NCBI GenBank assembly: GCA_017643395.1
Contig: JAEPNP010000006.1
Coordinates: 181,398-245,397 of the forward strand
Direction: 5' to 3'
Length of the DNA stretch: 64,000 bases
Origin: Rhodothermales bacterium
GTDB taxonomy: Bacteria > Bacteroidota > Rhodothermia > Rhodothermales > UBA10348
Made by a program: the position numbers and the translations under genes. Positions 42,804 through 52,041 of the stretch are shown in pieces. Below the pieces are notes generated by a model. That model was not told where the DNA came from. It saw nothing but the letters and a program-made list of their open reading frames with translations, and did not search any database. Each line of letters begins with the position of its first letter. Within the stretch, counting starts at the first letter, position 1.

Positions 42804-43597
42804 TCGAGGCCCTTTCCTACCCCTTTCTCCAGCGTGCAGTGCTGGCTTCGGTGCTCGTAGGCGCCATGGCCAGCTACTTCGGCGTGTTCGTGGTCCAGCG
42901 TCGAATGAGCTTCCTCGGAGCAGGACTGGCCCATGCCGCTTTTGGCGGCGTGGCCCTTGGACTGCTCCTGGGTGCAGAACCACTGGTGGTTGCCCTGCCC
43001 TTTACCATTGTCGTCGCCATCGGCATCAACGTCGTCAGGAGACGGACCCGCCTTGCCGGCGATACTGCCGTCGGCGTTTTCTTTGCGGTGGCGGTCGCCC
43101 TTGGCCTCATTTTCCTGGCCCTGCGGCGCAGCGTCAATGTCGATGCGTTTGCCTATTTGTTCGGCTCCGTGCTGGCCGTTTCGACAATTGATCTGTTGGT
43201 CGGCGGAGCGATGACCATCATGACGGCCCTCACCATCCCCCGCCTCTGGGGTCGCTGGGCCTACGCCAGTTTCGACCGCGATGCCGCTAATGCCGACCGC
43301 CTACCTGTCGAACGCGACGACTATATCCTGTTCGTTTTCCTTGCAATAACGGTTGTAGTATCCGTCAAGATGGTCGGCATCATTCTCATGGCGGCCTTCC
43401 TCGTCATCCCGGCAGCGACCGCACGACTCGCAGCCGCACGCTTCTCGACGATGACGGTGATCTCAGTCACCGTGGGGGTGCTCTCCTCGCTGGCCGGACT
43501 GGCGCTGGCTTACGTGGCGGACCTGCCCAGCGGAGCGACCATCGTGCTTGTTCAGGCTGCTCTCTTCGCTGGCGCGGCCATCATCTGGCGCACCTGA
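42800..43597 (+). CDS. Metal ABC transporter permease (ZnuB/TroC-like)
   Basis: 265-residue membrane permease of the ABC-3 family, about eight helices, typical start with MIEALSYPFLQRAVLASVLVG and the GAGLAHAAFGGVALG loop. It closes the importer. Its TGA (43595-43597) directly abuts the complement of the def stop (43598-43600), a zero-gap convergence. Confidence 0.94.
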   Translation: MIEALSYPFLQRAVLASVLVGAMASYFGVFVVQRRMSFLGAGLAHAAFGGVALGLLLGAEPLVVALPFTIVVAIGINVVRRRTRLAGDTAVGVFFAVAVALGLIFLALRRSVNVDAFAYLFGSVLAVSTIDLLVGGAMTIMTALTIPRLWGRWAYASFDRDAANADRLPVERDDYILFVFLAITVVVSVKMVGIILMAAFLVIPAATARLAAARFSTMTVISVTVGVLSSLAGLALAYVADLPSGATIVLVQAALFAGAAIIWRT

Positions 43598-44167
43598 TCA
43601 GGCCGGATCGACTGCGAGCGGATATTCCGCCTCGACATTCCCGGCTGCCATGTCTTTGAGGCGTCGCTTCAACAGGCGCCTGCGAAACGGCGAGATGCGA
43701 TCGATAAAGAGCACGCCTTCCAGGTGGTCAAACTCATGCTGGATGACGCGTGCCAGCATGTCGTCCACCTGGATATCCTGCTTCTCGAGATTGCGGTCCC
43801 GGTAGTGCACCCGTATCGCTTCCGGCCGCGCCACGTACTCACGGAGGTCCGGGATAGACAGACAGCCCTCTTCGTACTCGCACTCATCGTCGGACTCCTC
43901 GACGATGACCGGATTGATGAAAACCATGGGCTGCTCCGGCCACGTCAGCGTGGCAGGGTCCTCCTCGTCAATCAGCGGGCCGAGATCCACCACGAACAGG
44001 CGTTCCGTCCGGCCTACCTGGGGCGCTGCCAGGCCGATTCCGGCCGCACCGTGCATCGTCTCGATCATGTCGTCGATGAGCGTCTGCAGGCCCTCGGAAT
44101 TCTCCGTCACCTCCCTCGTCTGCTCTCGCAGAATCGGGTCGCCGTACGTATGAATGGGCAGAATCAT
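43598..44167 (-). CDS. def: Peptide deformylase
   Basis: 189 residues; removes the formyl group from nascent proteins. All three motifs are present: GIGLAAPQVG, EGCLSIP and QHEFDHLEG, with the metal ligands Cys, His, His. Downstream of ruvX by 50 bases on the same strand; likely the tail of the HU-ruvX-def run. Confidence 0.97.
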   Translation of the reverse strand: MILPIHTYGDPILREQTREVTENSEGLQTLIDDMIETMHGAAGIGLAAPQVGRTERLFVVDLGPLIDEEDPATLTWPEQPMVFINPVIVEESDDECEYEEGCLSIPDLREYVARPEAIRVHYRDRNLEKQDIQVDDMLARVIQHEFDHLEGVLFIDRISPFRRRLLKRRLKDMAAGNVEAEYPLAVDPA

Positions 44168-44217
44168 GCGTCTCGCTTGAGAGGCACCGTGTACGTCGGC
44201 CTGACGAAACGTTCCCT

Positions 44218-44652
44218 CTAGTTGCGGTCCAGATACTCCTGCAGGATGATGCCCGCGGCTATGGTATCGACCGGAACGCCCGATCGGCTCGTGCGCAACC
44301 GGTCACGAGCCTCTTCGCTGGTATAGCGCTCATCGAGCCGAACGATGTGCACGCCGGGGACGGCCTTCCGGATGCGCCGGACATAGGTGTTCACCATGCG
44401 GGTGGCCGGACCCTCTGAACCTTTCTCGGTGAGCGGCCACCCCACAACCACGGTCTCAACACCGTCCGACTCATGGATGAGACGGATGCGTTCCAGAGCG
44501 GTGTTGGGATCAAACGTGCCGACAGGCTGGGCAAACATGCGCAGCGGATCGGCCTTCGCGACTCCCACTCGCTTGTTGCCGACGTCCACGCCGAGAACCC
44601 TGGCCGCCGGACCGGAGCCGGCCGGGGCGTTCCTCGCACTCGAGCTGTTCAA
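44218..44652 (-). CDS. ruvX: Holliday-junction resolvase-like protein, YqgF/RuvX
   Basis: 144 residues from TTG 44652. RNase H-fold protein with GVDVGNKRVGVAKAD (first catalytic Asp), GWPLTEKGSEG, DERYTSEEA and the final Asp in PVDTIAA. Roles in rRNA 5' processing and junction resolution are known for homologues. TTG 44652 is chosen because it follows the HU-like gene stop by 7 bases with AGGGCGG before it; the upstream GTG/ATG frame overlaps that gene. Confidence 0.88.
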   Translation of the reverse strand: MNSSSARNAPAGSGPAARVLGVDVGNKRVGVAKADPLRMFAQPVGTFDPNTALERIRLIHESDGVETVVVGWPLTEKGSEGPATRMVNTYVRRIRKAVPGVHIVRLDERYTSEEARDRLRTSRSGVPVDTIAAGIILQEYLDRN

Positions 44653-44659
44653 CGCCGCC

Positions 44660-45049
44660 CTAGTACGCCGCGTCCTCCAGCAGCACTTCTCCCAGCTCAT
44701 CGGCGCTACCCTGCGGCACCTCGTAGTTGAGGTCCAGCAGCGGCTGCTGCAGCACAGCCTTCAGCTTCTTGCTGGGCTTGAAGTGAGTCTTGCGGCGGCT
44801 TGGGATGAAGACGGTCTCATTGGTCTTCGGATTGCGCGCCTTGGGCTTCGCCTTGGTCTTCTTCACTTCGAAGACCCCGAAATCGCGTAGTTCGATGCGG
44901 ACCTCCGGGTCGGCCTCCATCATCAACCCCCCCAGCGCGTCTACCACCGCACTTACCCACGGCTCGCACTTGTAGATGGGACTGTCCACCAGTTCGGACA
45001 CGCGCCGTGCGACGTCCTTCTTGGTCAGTGTACGCGGTCTCGCGCTCAT
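44660..45049 (-). CDS. HU/IHF-family DNA-binding protein
   Basis: 129 residues from ATG 45049. The HU beta-arm region RDFGVFEVKKTKAKPKARNP is clear and the dimer helix region precedes it. It carries a C-terminal extension of about 30 mostly acidic residues beyond a usual HU. Binds and bends DNA as a dimer. The ATG at 45049 gives the family start; the frame upstream is open but not HU-like. It lies between rsh and ruvX on the minus strand. Confidence 0.9.
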   Translation of the reverse strand: MSARPRTLTKKDVARRVSELVDSPIYKCEPWVSAVVDALGGLMMEADPEVRIELRDFGVFEVKKTKAKPKARNPKTNETVFIPSRRKTHFKPSKKLKAVLQQPLLDLNYEVPQGSADELGEVLLEDAAY

Positions 45050-45255
45050 TCGCTCTTGGGGTAAAGCATTGATTTTCCTGAGGCCTAGAAGAAACGATTG
45101 CCGTCGACGCTTGTCAACCGGATCTGCCCGACGCTCCATGAAGCCGCGTAGAAGCCGGGGTTTTCCCCGGGAGATGCTCAGGAGCCCGGCGGCCGGCCGG
45201 CTCGGCGCCTGCGGGGCGCGAAGCCGGGGGACTCAGCAACGAAGAGACGCCGCGC

Positions 45256-45317
45256 CGACGGGACCCGGCGCGAGGGGGCGCCGAAGCGACGGGACCCGGC
45301 GCAAAGGGGCGCCGCAG
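45256..45317. repeat. Tandem 31-bp repeat between the HU-like gene and rsh
   Basis: Two adjacent copies, 45256-45286 and 45287-45317, with three mismatches, each beginning CGACGGGACCCGGCGC and containing GGGGCGCCG. They lie in the 277-base gap just after the rsh stop. The same gap holds other hairpins: CGCGCCG/CGGCGCG at 45251-45272 and CCGGGG-TTTT-CCCCGG at 45155-45170. No T run follows these, so a classical terminator is not clear. Confidence 0.85.
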
Positions 45318-45326
45318 CTAAGCGAC

Positions 45327-47579
45327 TCAGCGCCCGTCCTCGATCTGCTCCTCGAACCGGTACACCCCGTGGATGCCCTCGATCTTCTTGATCCGGTCGA
45401 TGAGGCGCCTGAGGTGCGCAAGGTCCGAGACAAACATGACGATCGTGCCCTCGAACACCCCGTCGACCGTCTCCACGGATATGGATCGGATGTTGGTCTT
45501 GAGGTTCTTGGAGATGACGGTCGTGATGTCCGACACAATGCCAACCCGGTCCTCACCCATGATGCGCAGGGCCGTCACAAAGCTGACGTCCTTCTGACGG
45601 CTCCATTGCACCGGCACCACGCGGTCCGGTTGGTTGATCAGCAGATTCGGCGCATTGCGGCAGTTCACCCGGTGGATCTTGATGGCTCCGGTTCGGGAGA
45701 TGTAACCGAACACATCGTCGCCGGGGATCGGGTTGCAGCACGACGCATAGTCCGTGGCGATGTCGTTGTGCAACTCTCCATCGATGAGAAGGGCCGGCGA
45801 ACCGCTGGACTGGGCGGTTTCCAGGAACGTCTCAAACTCGTCAGGGCGTTCCGGTGCAACATCCGCCCCATCGCCTTCCGCGTTGCGCAGACCGCGGACC
45901 AGGGAGAGCAGGTCCTTGACGTCGAAGAGGCCGGTCCCGATCTCGTAGAAAAGCTGGGCCTGGTTGGGGAAGCGCAGCTTGGTGGCCCAGATGGACAGTT
46001 CGTGCTCCGTGAACTCGATCCCGGCCCTCTTGGCTCGTTTTGCCCAGGTCTCCCTGCCGTGCTCGATGGCCTTGCGCCGCTTCTCGTTGATCCAGTGGCG
46101 AATCCGGCTGCGCGCCTTCTGGGTGACGACGAACTTGATCCAGTCCGGATTGGGGGTTTGCTTCTTGGAGGTTATGACCTCGACCTGGTCTCCGCTGTGC
46201 AGCTTGTGGGATAGCGGCACCATCTTGCCGTTGACCTTCGCACCGATGCAATGGAATCCGACTTCGGTGTGCACCTGAAAGGCAAAGTCCACCGGTGACG
46301 CCCCGACGGGCAGCGTCAGGAGGTCGCCTCGAGGAGTGAAGACGTAGATCTCCTCGTCATAGAGATTGAGGCGAAAGTCCTGAACGAACTCCGTGGCCTG
46401 CTCCGGCTTCGGCCCCTCCAGCAGCTCGCGCACCCAGGTGAGGAAGTCCTCCATCTCGGCATCCGAGCGGGCCACCCCCTCCTTGTACTTCCAGTGGGCT
46501 GCCACACCCTTCTCTGCCACCTCGTGCATCTCGCGGGTGCGGATCTGAATCTCAACCCGGCGGCCTTCGGGCCCGAGCACCGTAGTGTGCAGGCTCTGAT
46601 AACCGTTGGACTTCGGCACCGAAACGAAGTCCCTGAATCGCTCCGGCAGCGGCTTGTAGAGATCCGTCAGAATGGAATAGACCAGCCAGCAATCCTCCCT
46701 GCCCTGTTTGCCGCTCGACTCCAGCACGATGCGGATGGCAAAGATGTCATAGATCTCGCTCAGCGGCTTGTTCTGCCGCTTCATCTTGCGGTAGATCGAA
46801 TAAAAGTTCTTCGACCGACCGTAGATGGTGAACTTGAATCCATCCTGCTCCAGCCGCTCGGTGACCGGACCAATGAAGCGCTCGATGTAGCCCTCTCTGT
46901 CCTTGCGAGAGTCCCGAAGCCCCTTCTCGATGAGCGAGAACATGTCGGGATTGAGCACCTTGAGAGACAGGTCCTCGAGTTCACTCTTCAGCGCATTGAA
47001 CCCGAAGCGATGTGCAAGCGGCGCAAAGAGCTCATGGGTCTCTGTCGCAATCTTGAACTGCTTGTGCCGGGAGAGCGAACCCAGGGTGCGCATGTTGTGC
47101 AGGCGATCGGCAAACTTGACCAGGATTACCCGGATATCGGAGGCCATCGACAGCATGAGCTTGCGCACATTCTCCGCCTGCCCGACGGCCCGGCTTTCGA
47201 ACGCGCCGCCAATCTTCGTCAGACCGTCGATGATCTCGGCCATCGTATCCCCGAACGTCGCCCGAATAAACTCCAGCGACACTTCGGTGTCCTCCACTAC
47301 GTCGTGCAGAAGCGCTGCGGCGACGGTGATGTCGTCGAGACCAATCTGATCGACACAGATCTGGGCGACCGCCAGGGGATGGACGATGTACGGCTCACCG
47401 GTGGCCCGGCGATCGTTGCGATGGGCCCAGTGCGCAACGTGGAAGGCACGACGGATCATGTCTTCATCCACAGCGGGCAGCGTGCGCCGGCAGGACTCGA
47501 TCAGGTTGTCGACAGCCTCCCGGAACTCCGGCTCGACCTCGATCTCCGTGCCCTTCAGAATCGATGAAGACAGTGCCAT
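45327..47579 (-). CDS. rsh: Bifunctional (p)ppGpp synthetase/hydrolase, RelA/SpoT homologue
   Basis: 750-residue stringent-response enzyme. Order: HD hydrolase domain with HPLAV (His68) and LLHDVVEDT (His92, Asp93), RelA/SpoT synthetase domain with YDIFAIRIVL, TGS domain beginning near YVFTPRGDLLTLP, a helical region, a zinc-finger-like segment with CCNPIPGDD, and a C-terminal ACT domain with EDRVGIVSDIT. Both activities look intact, so it is a long bifunctional Rsh. It lies just beyond the terminator of the ribosomal supercluster. Confidence 0.96.
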   Translation of the reverse strand: MALSSSILKGTEIEVEPEFREAVDNLIESCRRTLPAVDEDMIRRAFHVAHWAHRNDRRATGEPYIVHPLAVAQICVDQIGLDDITVAAALLHDVVEDTEVSLEFIRATFGDTMAEIIDGLTKIGGAFESRAVGQAENVRKLMLSMASDIRVILVKFADRLHNMRTLGSLSRHKQFKIATETHELFAPLAHRFGFNALKSELEDLSLKVLNPDMFSLIEKGLRDSRKDREGYIERFIGPVTERLEQDGFKFTIYGRSKNFYSIYRKMKRQNKPLSEIYDIFAIRIVLESSGKQGREDCWLVYSILTDLYKPLPERFRDFVSVPKSNGYQSLHTTVLGPEGRRVEIQIRTREMHEVAEKGVAAHWKYKEGVARSDAEMEDFLTWVRELLEGPKPEQATEFVQDFRLNLYDEEIYVFTPRGDLLTLPVGASPVDFAFQVHTEVGFHCIGAKVNGKMVPLSHKLHSGDQVEVITSKKQTPNPDWIKFVVTQKARSRIRHWINEKRRKAIEHGRETWAKRAKRAGIEFTEHELSIWATKLRFPNQAQLFYEIGTGLFDVKDLLSLVRGLRNAEGDGADVAPERPDEFETFLETAQSSGSPALLIDGELHNDIATDYASCCNPIPGDDVFGYISRTGAIKIHRVNCRNAPNLLINQPDRVVPVQWSRQKDVSFVTALRIMGEDRVGIVSDITTVISKNLKTNIRSISVETVDGVFEGTIVMFVSDLAHLRRLIDRIKKIEGIHGVYRFEEQIEDGR

Positions 47580-47653
47580 GCCGAATGGTACGCGTCCGAT
47601 GGGGCCGGTTCCTGTGGGCCCGGGCTAAACCGGCCTCTGGCTATACAAAAAAA

Positions 47654-47682
47654 CGGGGTGCCCCCAATCTGGGAGCACCCCG
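47654..47682 (-). terminator. Intrinsic terminator of the ribosomal protein cluster
   Basis: Stem arms CGGGGTGC (47654-47661) and GCACCCCG (47675-47682), with a further CCC/GGG pairing around a small loop. On the minus strand the stem is followed at once by seven T residues (complement of AAAAAAA at 47647-47653). It lies 24 bases after the rplQ stop and is the clearest terminator in the window. Confidence 0.9.
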
Positions 47683-47705
47683 CTTCAATTCTGACCGAGC
47701 GCGGA

Positions 47706-48404
47706 TCAGCCTTGCTTCGCTTCCTCGTCGGAGTCGTCGTCGCCCGAGAGTTTCTCCTTGGCGTCGTCGACCAGGTCCTCGACCTTGTCGGCTACGGCCT
47801 CGGCGGCGTCTTCGACCTTGTCGACGACGGCTTCCGCAGCGTCCTCGATCTTGTCCATCGCGTCCTCGGCCACATCAGCTGCCTTCTCCGCGAGATCCTC
47901 GGCGGAATCCGCGACCGACTCGGCAGCGTCCTTCACCGTCTCCACGGCGGCGGATGCGGCGGCGGCCACTTTTGAACGGCCCCCACCCGAGCGTCCACGA
48001 CGCGTGCGGCGCTTCCGTCCGGTAGAACGGCCGGAATCACCGGTCTCGTTGTAATCAACGAATTCGATGATGGCCATCTGGGCACTGTCCCCGGCACGCT
48101 GCCCGAGCTTCACCACACGGGTGTAGCCTCCGGGCCTGTCACCGACCTTGTCGGCGATACCCGAGAACAGCTCCGTCACGGCGTGCTTGTCCTGCAGGTA
48201 GCGAAAGACCTGACGACGGTTGTGGGTGTTGTCGGTCCGGGACCGGCTGATCAGCGGCTCCACGTAGGAACGCAGGGCCTTGGCTTTGGCCAGCGTGGTC
48301 GTGATGCGCTTGTGCTTGATGAGCGCCGTCGACAGCGCGGCCATGGTGGCCTTGCGGTGCGAGCTGGTGCGCCCCAGCTTGGCGATCTTGTTCTGGTGTC
48401 TCAT
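47706..48404 (-). CDS. rplQ: 50S ribosomal protein L17 with long acidic C-terminal extension
   Basis: 232 residues. The first 118 or so are a standard L17 (start MRHQNKIAKLGR, core VKLGQRAGDSAQMAI). A basic linker (121-146, with RKRRTRRGRSGGGRSK) leads into a 73-residue Ala/Glu/Asp/Lys-rich helix region (147-219) with 11-residue repeats: IEDAAEAVVDK (186-196), VEDAAEAVADK (197-207) and a third degenerate copy, ending in an acidic tail. Usual L17 is about 115-130 residues. The tail resembles LEA group 3 or amphipathic apolipoprotein-type repeats. Last gene of the cluster. Confidence 0.95.
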   Translation of the reverse strand: MRHQNKIAKLGRTSSHRKATMAALSTALIKHKRITTTLAKAKALRSYVEPLISRSRTDNTHNRRQVFRYLQDKHAVTELFSGIADKVGDRPGGYTRVVKLGQRAGDSAQMAIIEFVDYNETGDSGRSTGRKRRTRRGRSGGGRSKVAAAASAAVETVKDAAESVADSAEDLAEKAADVAEDAMDKIEDAAEAVVDKVEDAAEAVADKVEDLVDDAKEKLSGDDDSDEEAKQG

Positions 48405-48447
48405 GACGTAAACCTTGCTGGAAGACCGGCGCGGCCTCCCGTGCTAG

Positions 48448-49431
48448 CTAGTTTTTGACCGACTCGAGGTACTTGTCGACATCGAGTCCGAAGTGCAGGT
48501 TGCGCTCTTCCAGGACCTGCATCAGTTCCTGGAGCGATTTGCGGCCGAAGTTGCGGAACTTCAGCATCTCGGACTCCTCGCGACGCACCAGATCACCGAT
48601 GGTCTTGATGTTGGCGGCCTTGAGGCAGTTGTGGGCACGGACCGAGAGGTCGAGTTCGTCTACGGATTGGCTCAGCAGCTCGCGAACGCGGGCCACTTCG
48701 GCATCCACTTCTTTCTCCTGCTCGGTCGGCTGCGGCTCGCTGTCCATCTTGATGAACATGTTGACGTGGTCACGCAGAATCTGCGCGGCCCGCGCCAGGG
48801 CATCTTCAGGCTGGACGGAACCGTCGGTGGTGACCTCGAGGCTCAGGCGCTCGTAGTCTATCTTCTCGCCCACACGCGTCTGCGTGATGTTGTAGCGAAC
48901 GTTCTGGATCGGCGTGAAGATGGCATCGACCGCAACGACACCAATCGGGTCGTCGGCGCGCTTGTTCTCGTCGGCCGGCACGTATCCGCGACCAACGCCG
49001 ATGCGCAGCTCCACGGACAGGTTGGCGTCCTCGGACAGCGTCGCGATGTGGTGCTCGGGATTCAGGATCTCGAACTCGCTCGTGGCCTCACCAATGTCGG
49101 CTGCCGTCCACGTGCCGGGGCCCTTCACCATCAGGTGCACGGCACCGTCGGTCGGCTCCTCGGCCTTGAAGCGCACGCCCTTCAGGTTGAGGATGATGTC
49201 GGCAACGTCTTCGGTGACCCCGGGGATCATCGAGAACTCGTGCTGCACACCGTCCACGCGAAGCGCGGTGATTGCGATTCCCTCCAGGGAGGAAAGAAGG
49301 ACCCGGCGCAGGGCATTACCGATGGTTACCCCGTAACCGCGCTCCAGCGGCTGGATCACAAACCGGCCGTAGGTATCTGTTGCTTCCTCTACCTCGACGC
49401 CCTCAGGCATCTGGATTGAGTAATTGCTCAT
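48448..49431 (-). CDS. rpoA: RNA polymerase alpha subunit
   Basis: 327 residues. The N-terminal assembly domain and the C-terminal helix-hairpin-helix domain that contacts UP elements and activators (about 255-315, ELDLSVRAHNCLKAANI) are both present. It lies between rpsD and rplQ as in most alpha operons, with gaps of 72 and 43 bases. Confidence 0.98.
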   Translation of the reverse strand: MSNYSIQMPEGVEVEEATDTYGRFVIQPLERGYGVTIGNALRRVLLSSLEGIAITALRVDGVQHEFSMIPGVTEDVADIILNLKGVRFKAEEPTDGAVHLMVKGPGTWTAADIGEATSEFEILNPEHHIATLSEDANLSVELRIGVGRGYVPADENKRADDPIGVVAVDAIFTPIQNVRYNITQTRVGEKIDYERLSLEVTTDGSVQPEDALARAAQILRDHVNMFIKMDSEPQPTEQEKEVDAEVARVRELLSQSVDELDLSVRAHNCLKAANIKTIGDLVRREESEMLKFRNFGRKSLQELMQVLEERNLHFGLDVDKYLESVKN

Positions 49432-49503
49432 GTCAGCTTATTGAATGCTTTCAGGCGAAATCGGCAGTTGGCGGGCCGATTCCGCACGAAACCGTGATCA
49501 GAC

Positions 49504-50106
49504 CTACTTCGAGTACAGCTCGACGATGAGCTGCTCTTTGATGTTCTCCGGGATATCCTCGCGGTTGGGATAGTCCAGGAACTTGCCGGTCAACGCGTTG
49601 CGGTCCACTTCCAGCCAGGGGAAGCTGCGCCGGGTGGACTTCACCGAGTCCTGAACCACAATCAGGTTGCGGCTCTTGGGACGCAGCGATACCAGATCGC
49701 CTGAACGAAGCTGGGCCGACGGAATGTTGAGGACCTGGCCGTTGACCGTCACGTGCCCGTGCGTGACGAGCTGGCGGGCCTGACGGCGGGTGCGGGCAAA
49801 GCCCAGACGAAACACCGTGTTGTCGAGACGGGCCTCCAGGAAACGGAGGAGGTTCTCGCCAGTGACGCCTTTCTTGCGGGCTGCCTTCTCAAACAGGCGG
49901 CGGAATTGGCGCTCGAGCAGTCCGTAGGTGTATTTGGCTTTCTGCTTCTCCTTCAGCTGGATTGCGTACTCGCTCTCTTTCGGACGACGGCCGCGGCCAT
50001 GCTGGCCGGGCGGGTTTGGCTTGCGCTCCAGCGCCTTGCTGGGGCCGAAGATCGGCTCCTTGAAGCGCCGGGCGATCTTCTGCTTTGGGCCTCTGTATCG
50101 GGCCAT
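49504..50106 (-). CDS. rpsD: 30S ribosomal protein S4
   Basis: 200 residues; primary 16S rRNA binder and start of 30S assembly, with an S4 RNA-binding domain ([18 protein letters not shown]). No Cys zinc motif appears in the N-terminal part, so it is the zinc-free form. In E. coli S4 represses the alpha operon; whether this happens here is not visible. Confidence 0.98.
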   Translation of the reverse strand: MARYRGPKQKIARRFKEPIFGPSKALERKPNPPGQHGRGRRPKESEYAIQLKEKQKAKYTYGLLERQFRRLFEKAARKKGVTGENLLRFLEARLDNTVFRLGFARTRRQARQLVTHGHVTVNGQVLNIPSAQLRSGDLVSLRPKSRNLIVVQDSVKSTRRSFPWLEVDRNALTGKFLDYPNREDIPENIKEQLIVELYSK

Positions 50107-50197
50107 AGTGTGTTGTCTCTCTCGTTTGTGGGTTTACAAACGTACGGGGCCTCCTGCCGCACGAGCAGCGGCCTCCGCAACCGGGCTTCTGCCCGCG

Positions 50198-50596
50198 TCA
50201 GACTCTGCGACGCTTGGGCGGCCGGCAGCCGTTGTGTGGGATCGGTGTCACGTCTCGGATGGTGGCAATCTCCAGTCCGACCGAGGAAAGTGCGCGGATG
50301 GCCGACTCGCGACCGGAACCGGGACCCTTCACGTAGACCTCTACGCGCCGGAGACCCAGATCGTAGGCTTCCTTTCCTGCGGCACTGGCAGCCACCTGGG
50401 CAGCATAGGGCGTGTTCTTGCGGCTTCCCTTGAAGCCCATTTTGCCCGAGCTGGCCCACGAGATCGTGTTGCCGTATTGGTCGGTGACCGTAACCAGTAC
50501 GTTGTTGAACGTGGCGCGGATGTGCGCCTGACCGTTCGACTCGACGACTACGTTCTTCTTCCGAACACGGCCACCGCCCCGCTGTCTCTTCGCCAT
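50198..50596 (-). CDS. rpsK: 30S ribosomal protein S11
   Basis: 132 residues, platform protein at the mRNA exit. Conserved [13 protein letters not shown] and C-terminal [17 protein letters not shown] are present. Lies between rpsM and rpsD. Confidence 0.98.
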   Translation of the reverse strand: MAKRQRGGGRVRKKNVVVESNGQAHIRATFNNVLVTVTDQYGNTISWASSGKMGFKGSRKNTPYAAQVAASAAGKEAYDLGLRRVEVYVKGPGSGRESAIRALSSVGLEIATIRDVTPIPHNGCRPPKRRRV

Positions 50597-50655
50597 GTGC
50601 TGTTGTTGGCTTTGTTACGAAAATGCCCGAGGGCATTCCCTGGCTTGGTGGTTGA

Positions 50656-51036
50656 TTACTTGCGCGGTGCCGCCTTCTTGCCGGCAACCGTCTTCTTGCG
50701 ACCCTTGCGGGTGCGCGCGTTGGTCTGGGTACGCTGTCCGCGGACCGGAAGGCCCTTGCGGTGGCGAAGACCACGGTAGCAGCCGATGTCCATCAGCCGC
50801 TTGATGCTCAGTTGAACCTCGGTGCGCAACTGACCCTCGACGACGTATTCGTCCTCCATGATGCGACGCACATTGCGCACGTCGTCATCGGTCCAGGTGC
50901 CCGGCTGCGAGTTGGGGTCCAGGCCGGCCTTCTCGCAGATCTCGATGGCTCGCGAGCGTCCGACTCCGAAAATGCTGGTCAGCGCGATCTCAGCGCGTTT
51001 TTGGGTTGGTACGTCAACCCCGGAAATACGTGGCAT
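50656..51036 (-). CDS. rpsM: 30S ribosomal protein S13
   Basis: 126 residues, 30S head protein forming bridges to the 50S. Start [14 protein letters not shown] and [22 protein letters not shown] are typical. Starts three bases after the rpmJ stop. It has a basic C-terminal tail rich in Lys and Ala. Confidence 0.98.
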   Translation of the reverse strand: MPRISGVDVPTQKRAEIALTSIFGVGRSRAIEICEKAGLDPNSQPGTWTDDDVRNVRRIMEDEYVVEGQLRTEVQLSIKRLMDIGCYRGLRHRKGLPVRGQRTQTNARTRKGRKKTVAGKKAAPRK

Positions 51037-51039
51037 GTC

Positions 51040-51156
51040 CTAACCCTGACGCTGCTTGTGCTTGGGGTTCTTCTTGTTGATGATGTATACGCGTCCCTTC
51101 CGACGGACGATCTTGTCGTCGGAGCTTCTCTTCTTGACGCTGGCGCGGACCTTCAT
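51040..51156 (-). CDS. rpmJ: 50S ribosomal protein L36, cysteine-free form
   Basis: 38 residues: [19 protein letters not shown] at the start and NPKHKQRQG at the end. The zinc-binding Cys/His set of the C+ form is missing (no Cys at all), so it is zinc independent. It begins 31 bases after the map stop, where infA would commonly lie. Overlapping longer frames on this strand are shadows of map. Confidence 0.95.
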   Translation of the reverse strand: MKVRASVKKRSSDDKIVRRKGRVYIINKKNPKHKQRQG

Positions 51157-51187
51157 GGCGTTGCCGAAAAAGTTGGTGCAGAACGTG

Positions 51188-52036
51188 TTATACCGAGTGA
51201 ACCTCGTTGGGTTCTCCCGCTTGAGGTGACGCCGAAGGCGCCGCGTAAGGAGGCGTGTCGAGCACGGCCTCAATGTGTTCGAACGTGGTAAGCACGTCGG
51301 GTCCTCCCCGGCGAACAGCCACCATGTGTTCGTAGTGGGCCGACGGTTTGCCGTCCGCCGCACGAACCGTCCATCCGTCGCGATCCGTGGTAACCCGGTC
51401 CGTGCCGAGGTTGACCATGGGCTCGATGCAGATGGTCAGACCATGCTTGAGCTTCCGCCCACTGCCCTGTCGCCCGAAGTTGGGCACCGAGGGCTCTTCA
51501 TGCAGGCTGCGACCGATACCGTGCCCGACCAGGTCGCGCACGACGCCGAAGCCCGCCGCCTCACAGCGCGCCTGTACCGCATGGCCGATGTCGCCCAGGC
51601 GCCCGCCTACGCGAGCCGCTGTGATGGCGTCCATCAGACTCTGGTAGGTCACACGGCAGAGCTCCGCATTCTCTTCGGAGAGGGTGCCCACCGCGAAGGT
51701 GTATGCCGAGTCGCCATAGAAGCCGTTCAGCACGACGCCGCAGTCCACCGAGACCATATCGCCATCCTGCAGCGGCTCGTCATTCGGAATGCCGTGCACC
51801 ACCTCGTCATTGACGCTGGTGCAGAGTGTGGCCGGAAAGACGTTGCGTCCAACACGATAACCCTTGAAGGCCGGCTCTGCGCCATGGCTGCGTACAAACG
51901 CCTCCGCCACGGCATCGAGCTGCTTCGTGGTCACGCCCACCTCGATGTGACGCGCGACCTCAGCCAGCGTGCGTCCGACCAGATCGGCGGACACCCGAAG
52001 GCCTTCGATTTCGCTATCGCTCTTGAGGTGTACCAT
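51188..52036 (-). CDS. map: Methionine aminopeptidase, type I
   Basis: 282 residues; removes initiator Met after deformylation. Metal ligands: Asp in VSVDCG, Asp in YGDSAY, His in [11 protein letters not shown], Glu in CIEPM and Glu in AHYEHM. A C-terminal extension of about 30 residues beyond the usual end (after TFEHIEAVL) is Pro/Ala-rich. It starts 5 bases after the secY stop. Confidence 0.96.
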   Translation of the reverse strand: MVHLKSDSEIEGLRVSADLVGRTLAEVARHIEVGVTTKQLDAVAEAFVRSHGAEPAFKGYRVGRNVFPATLCTSVNDEVVHGIPNDEPLQDGDMVSVDCGVVLNGFYGDSAYTFAVGTLSEENAELCRVTYQSLMDAITAARVGGRLGDIGHAVQARCEAAGFGVVRDLVGHGIGRSLHEEPSVPNFGRQGSGRKLKHGLTICIEPMVNLGTDRVTTDRDGWTVRAADGKPSAHYEHMVAVRRGGPDVLTTFEHIEAVLDTPPYAAPSASPQAGEPNEVHSV

Positions 52037-52041
52037 TCGAA

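Noticed and set aside
45256..45317. CRISPR array
   Set aside because: Two directly adjacent units with no spacers and no cas genes.
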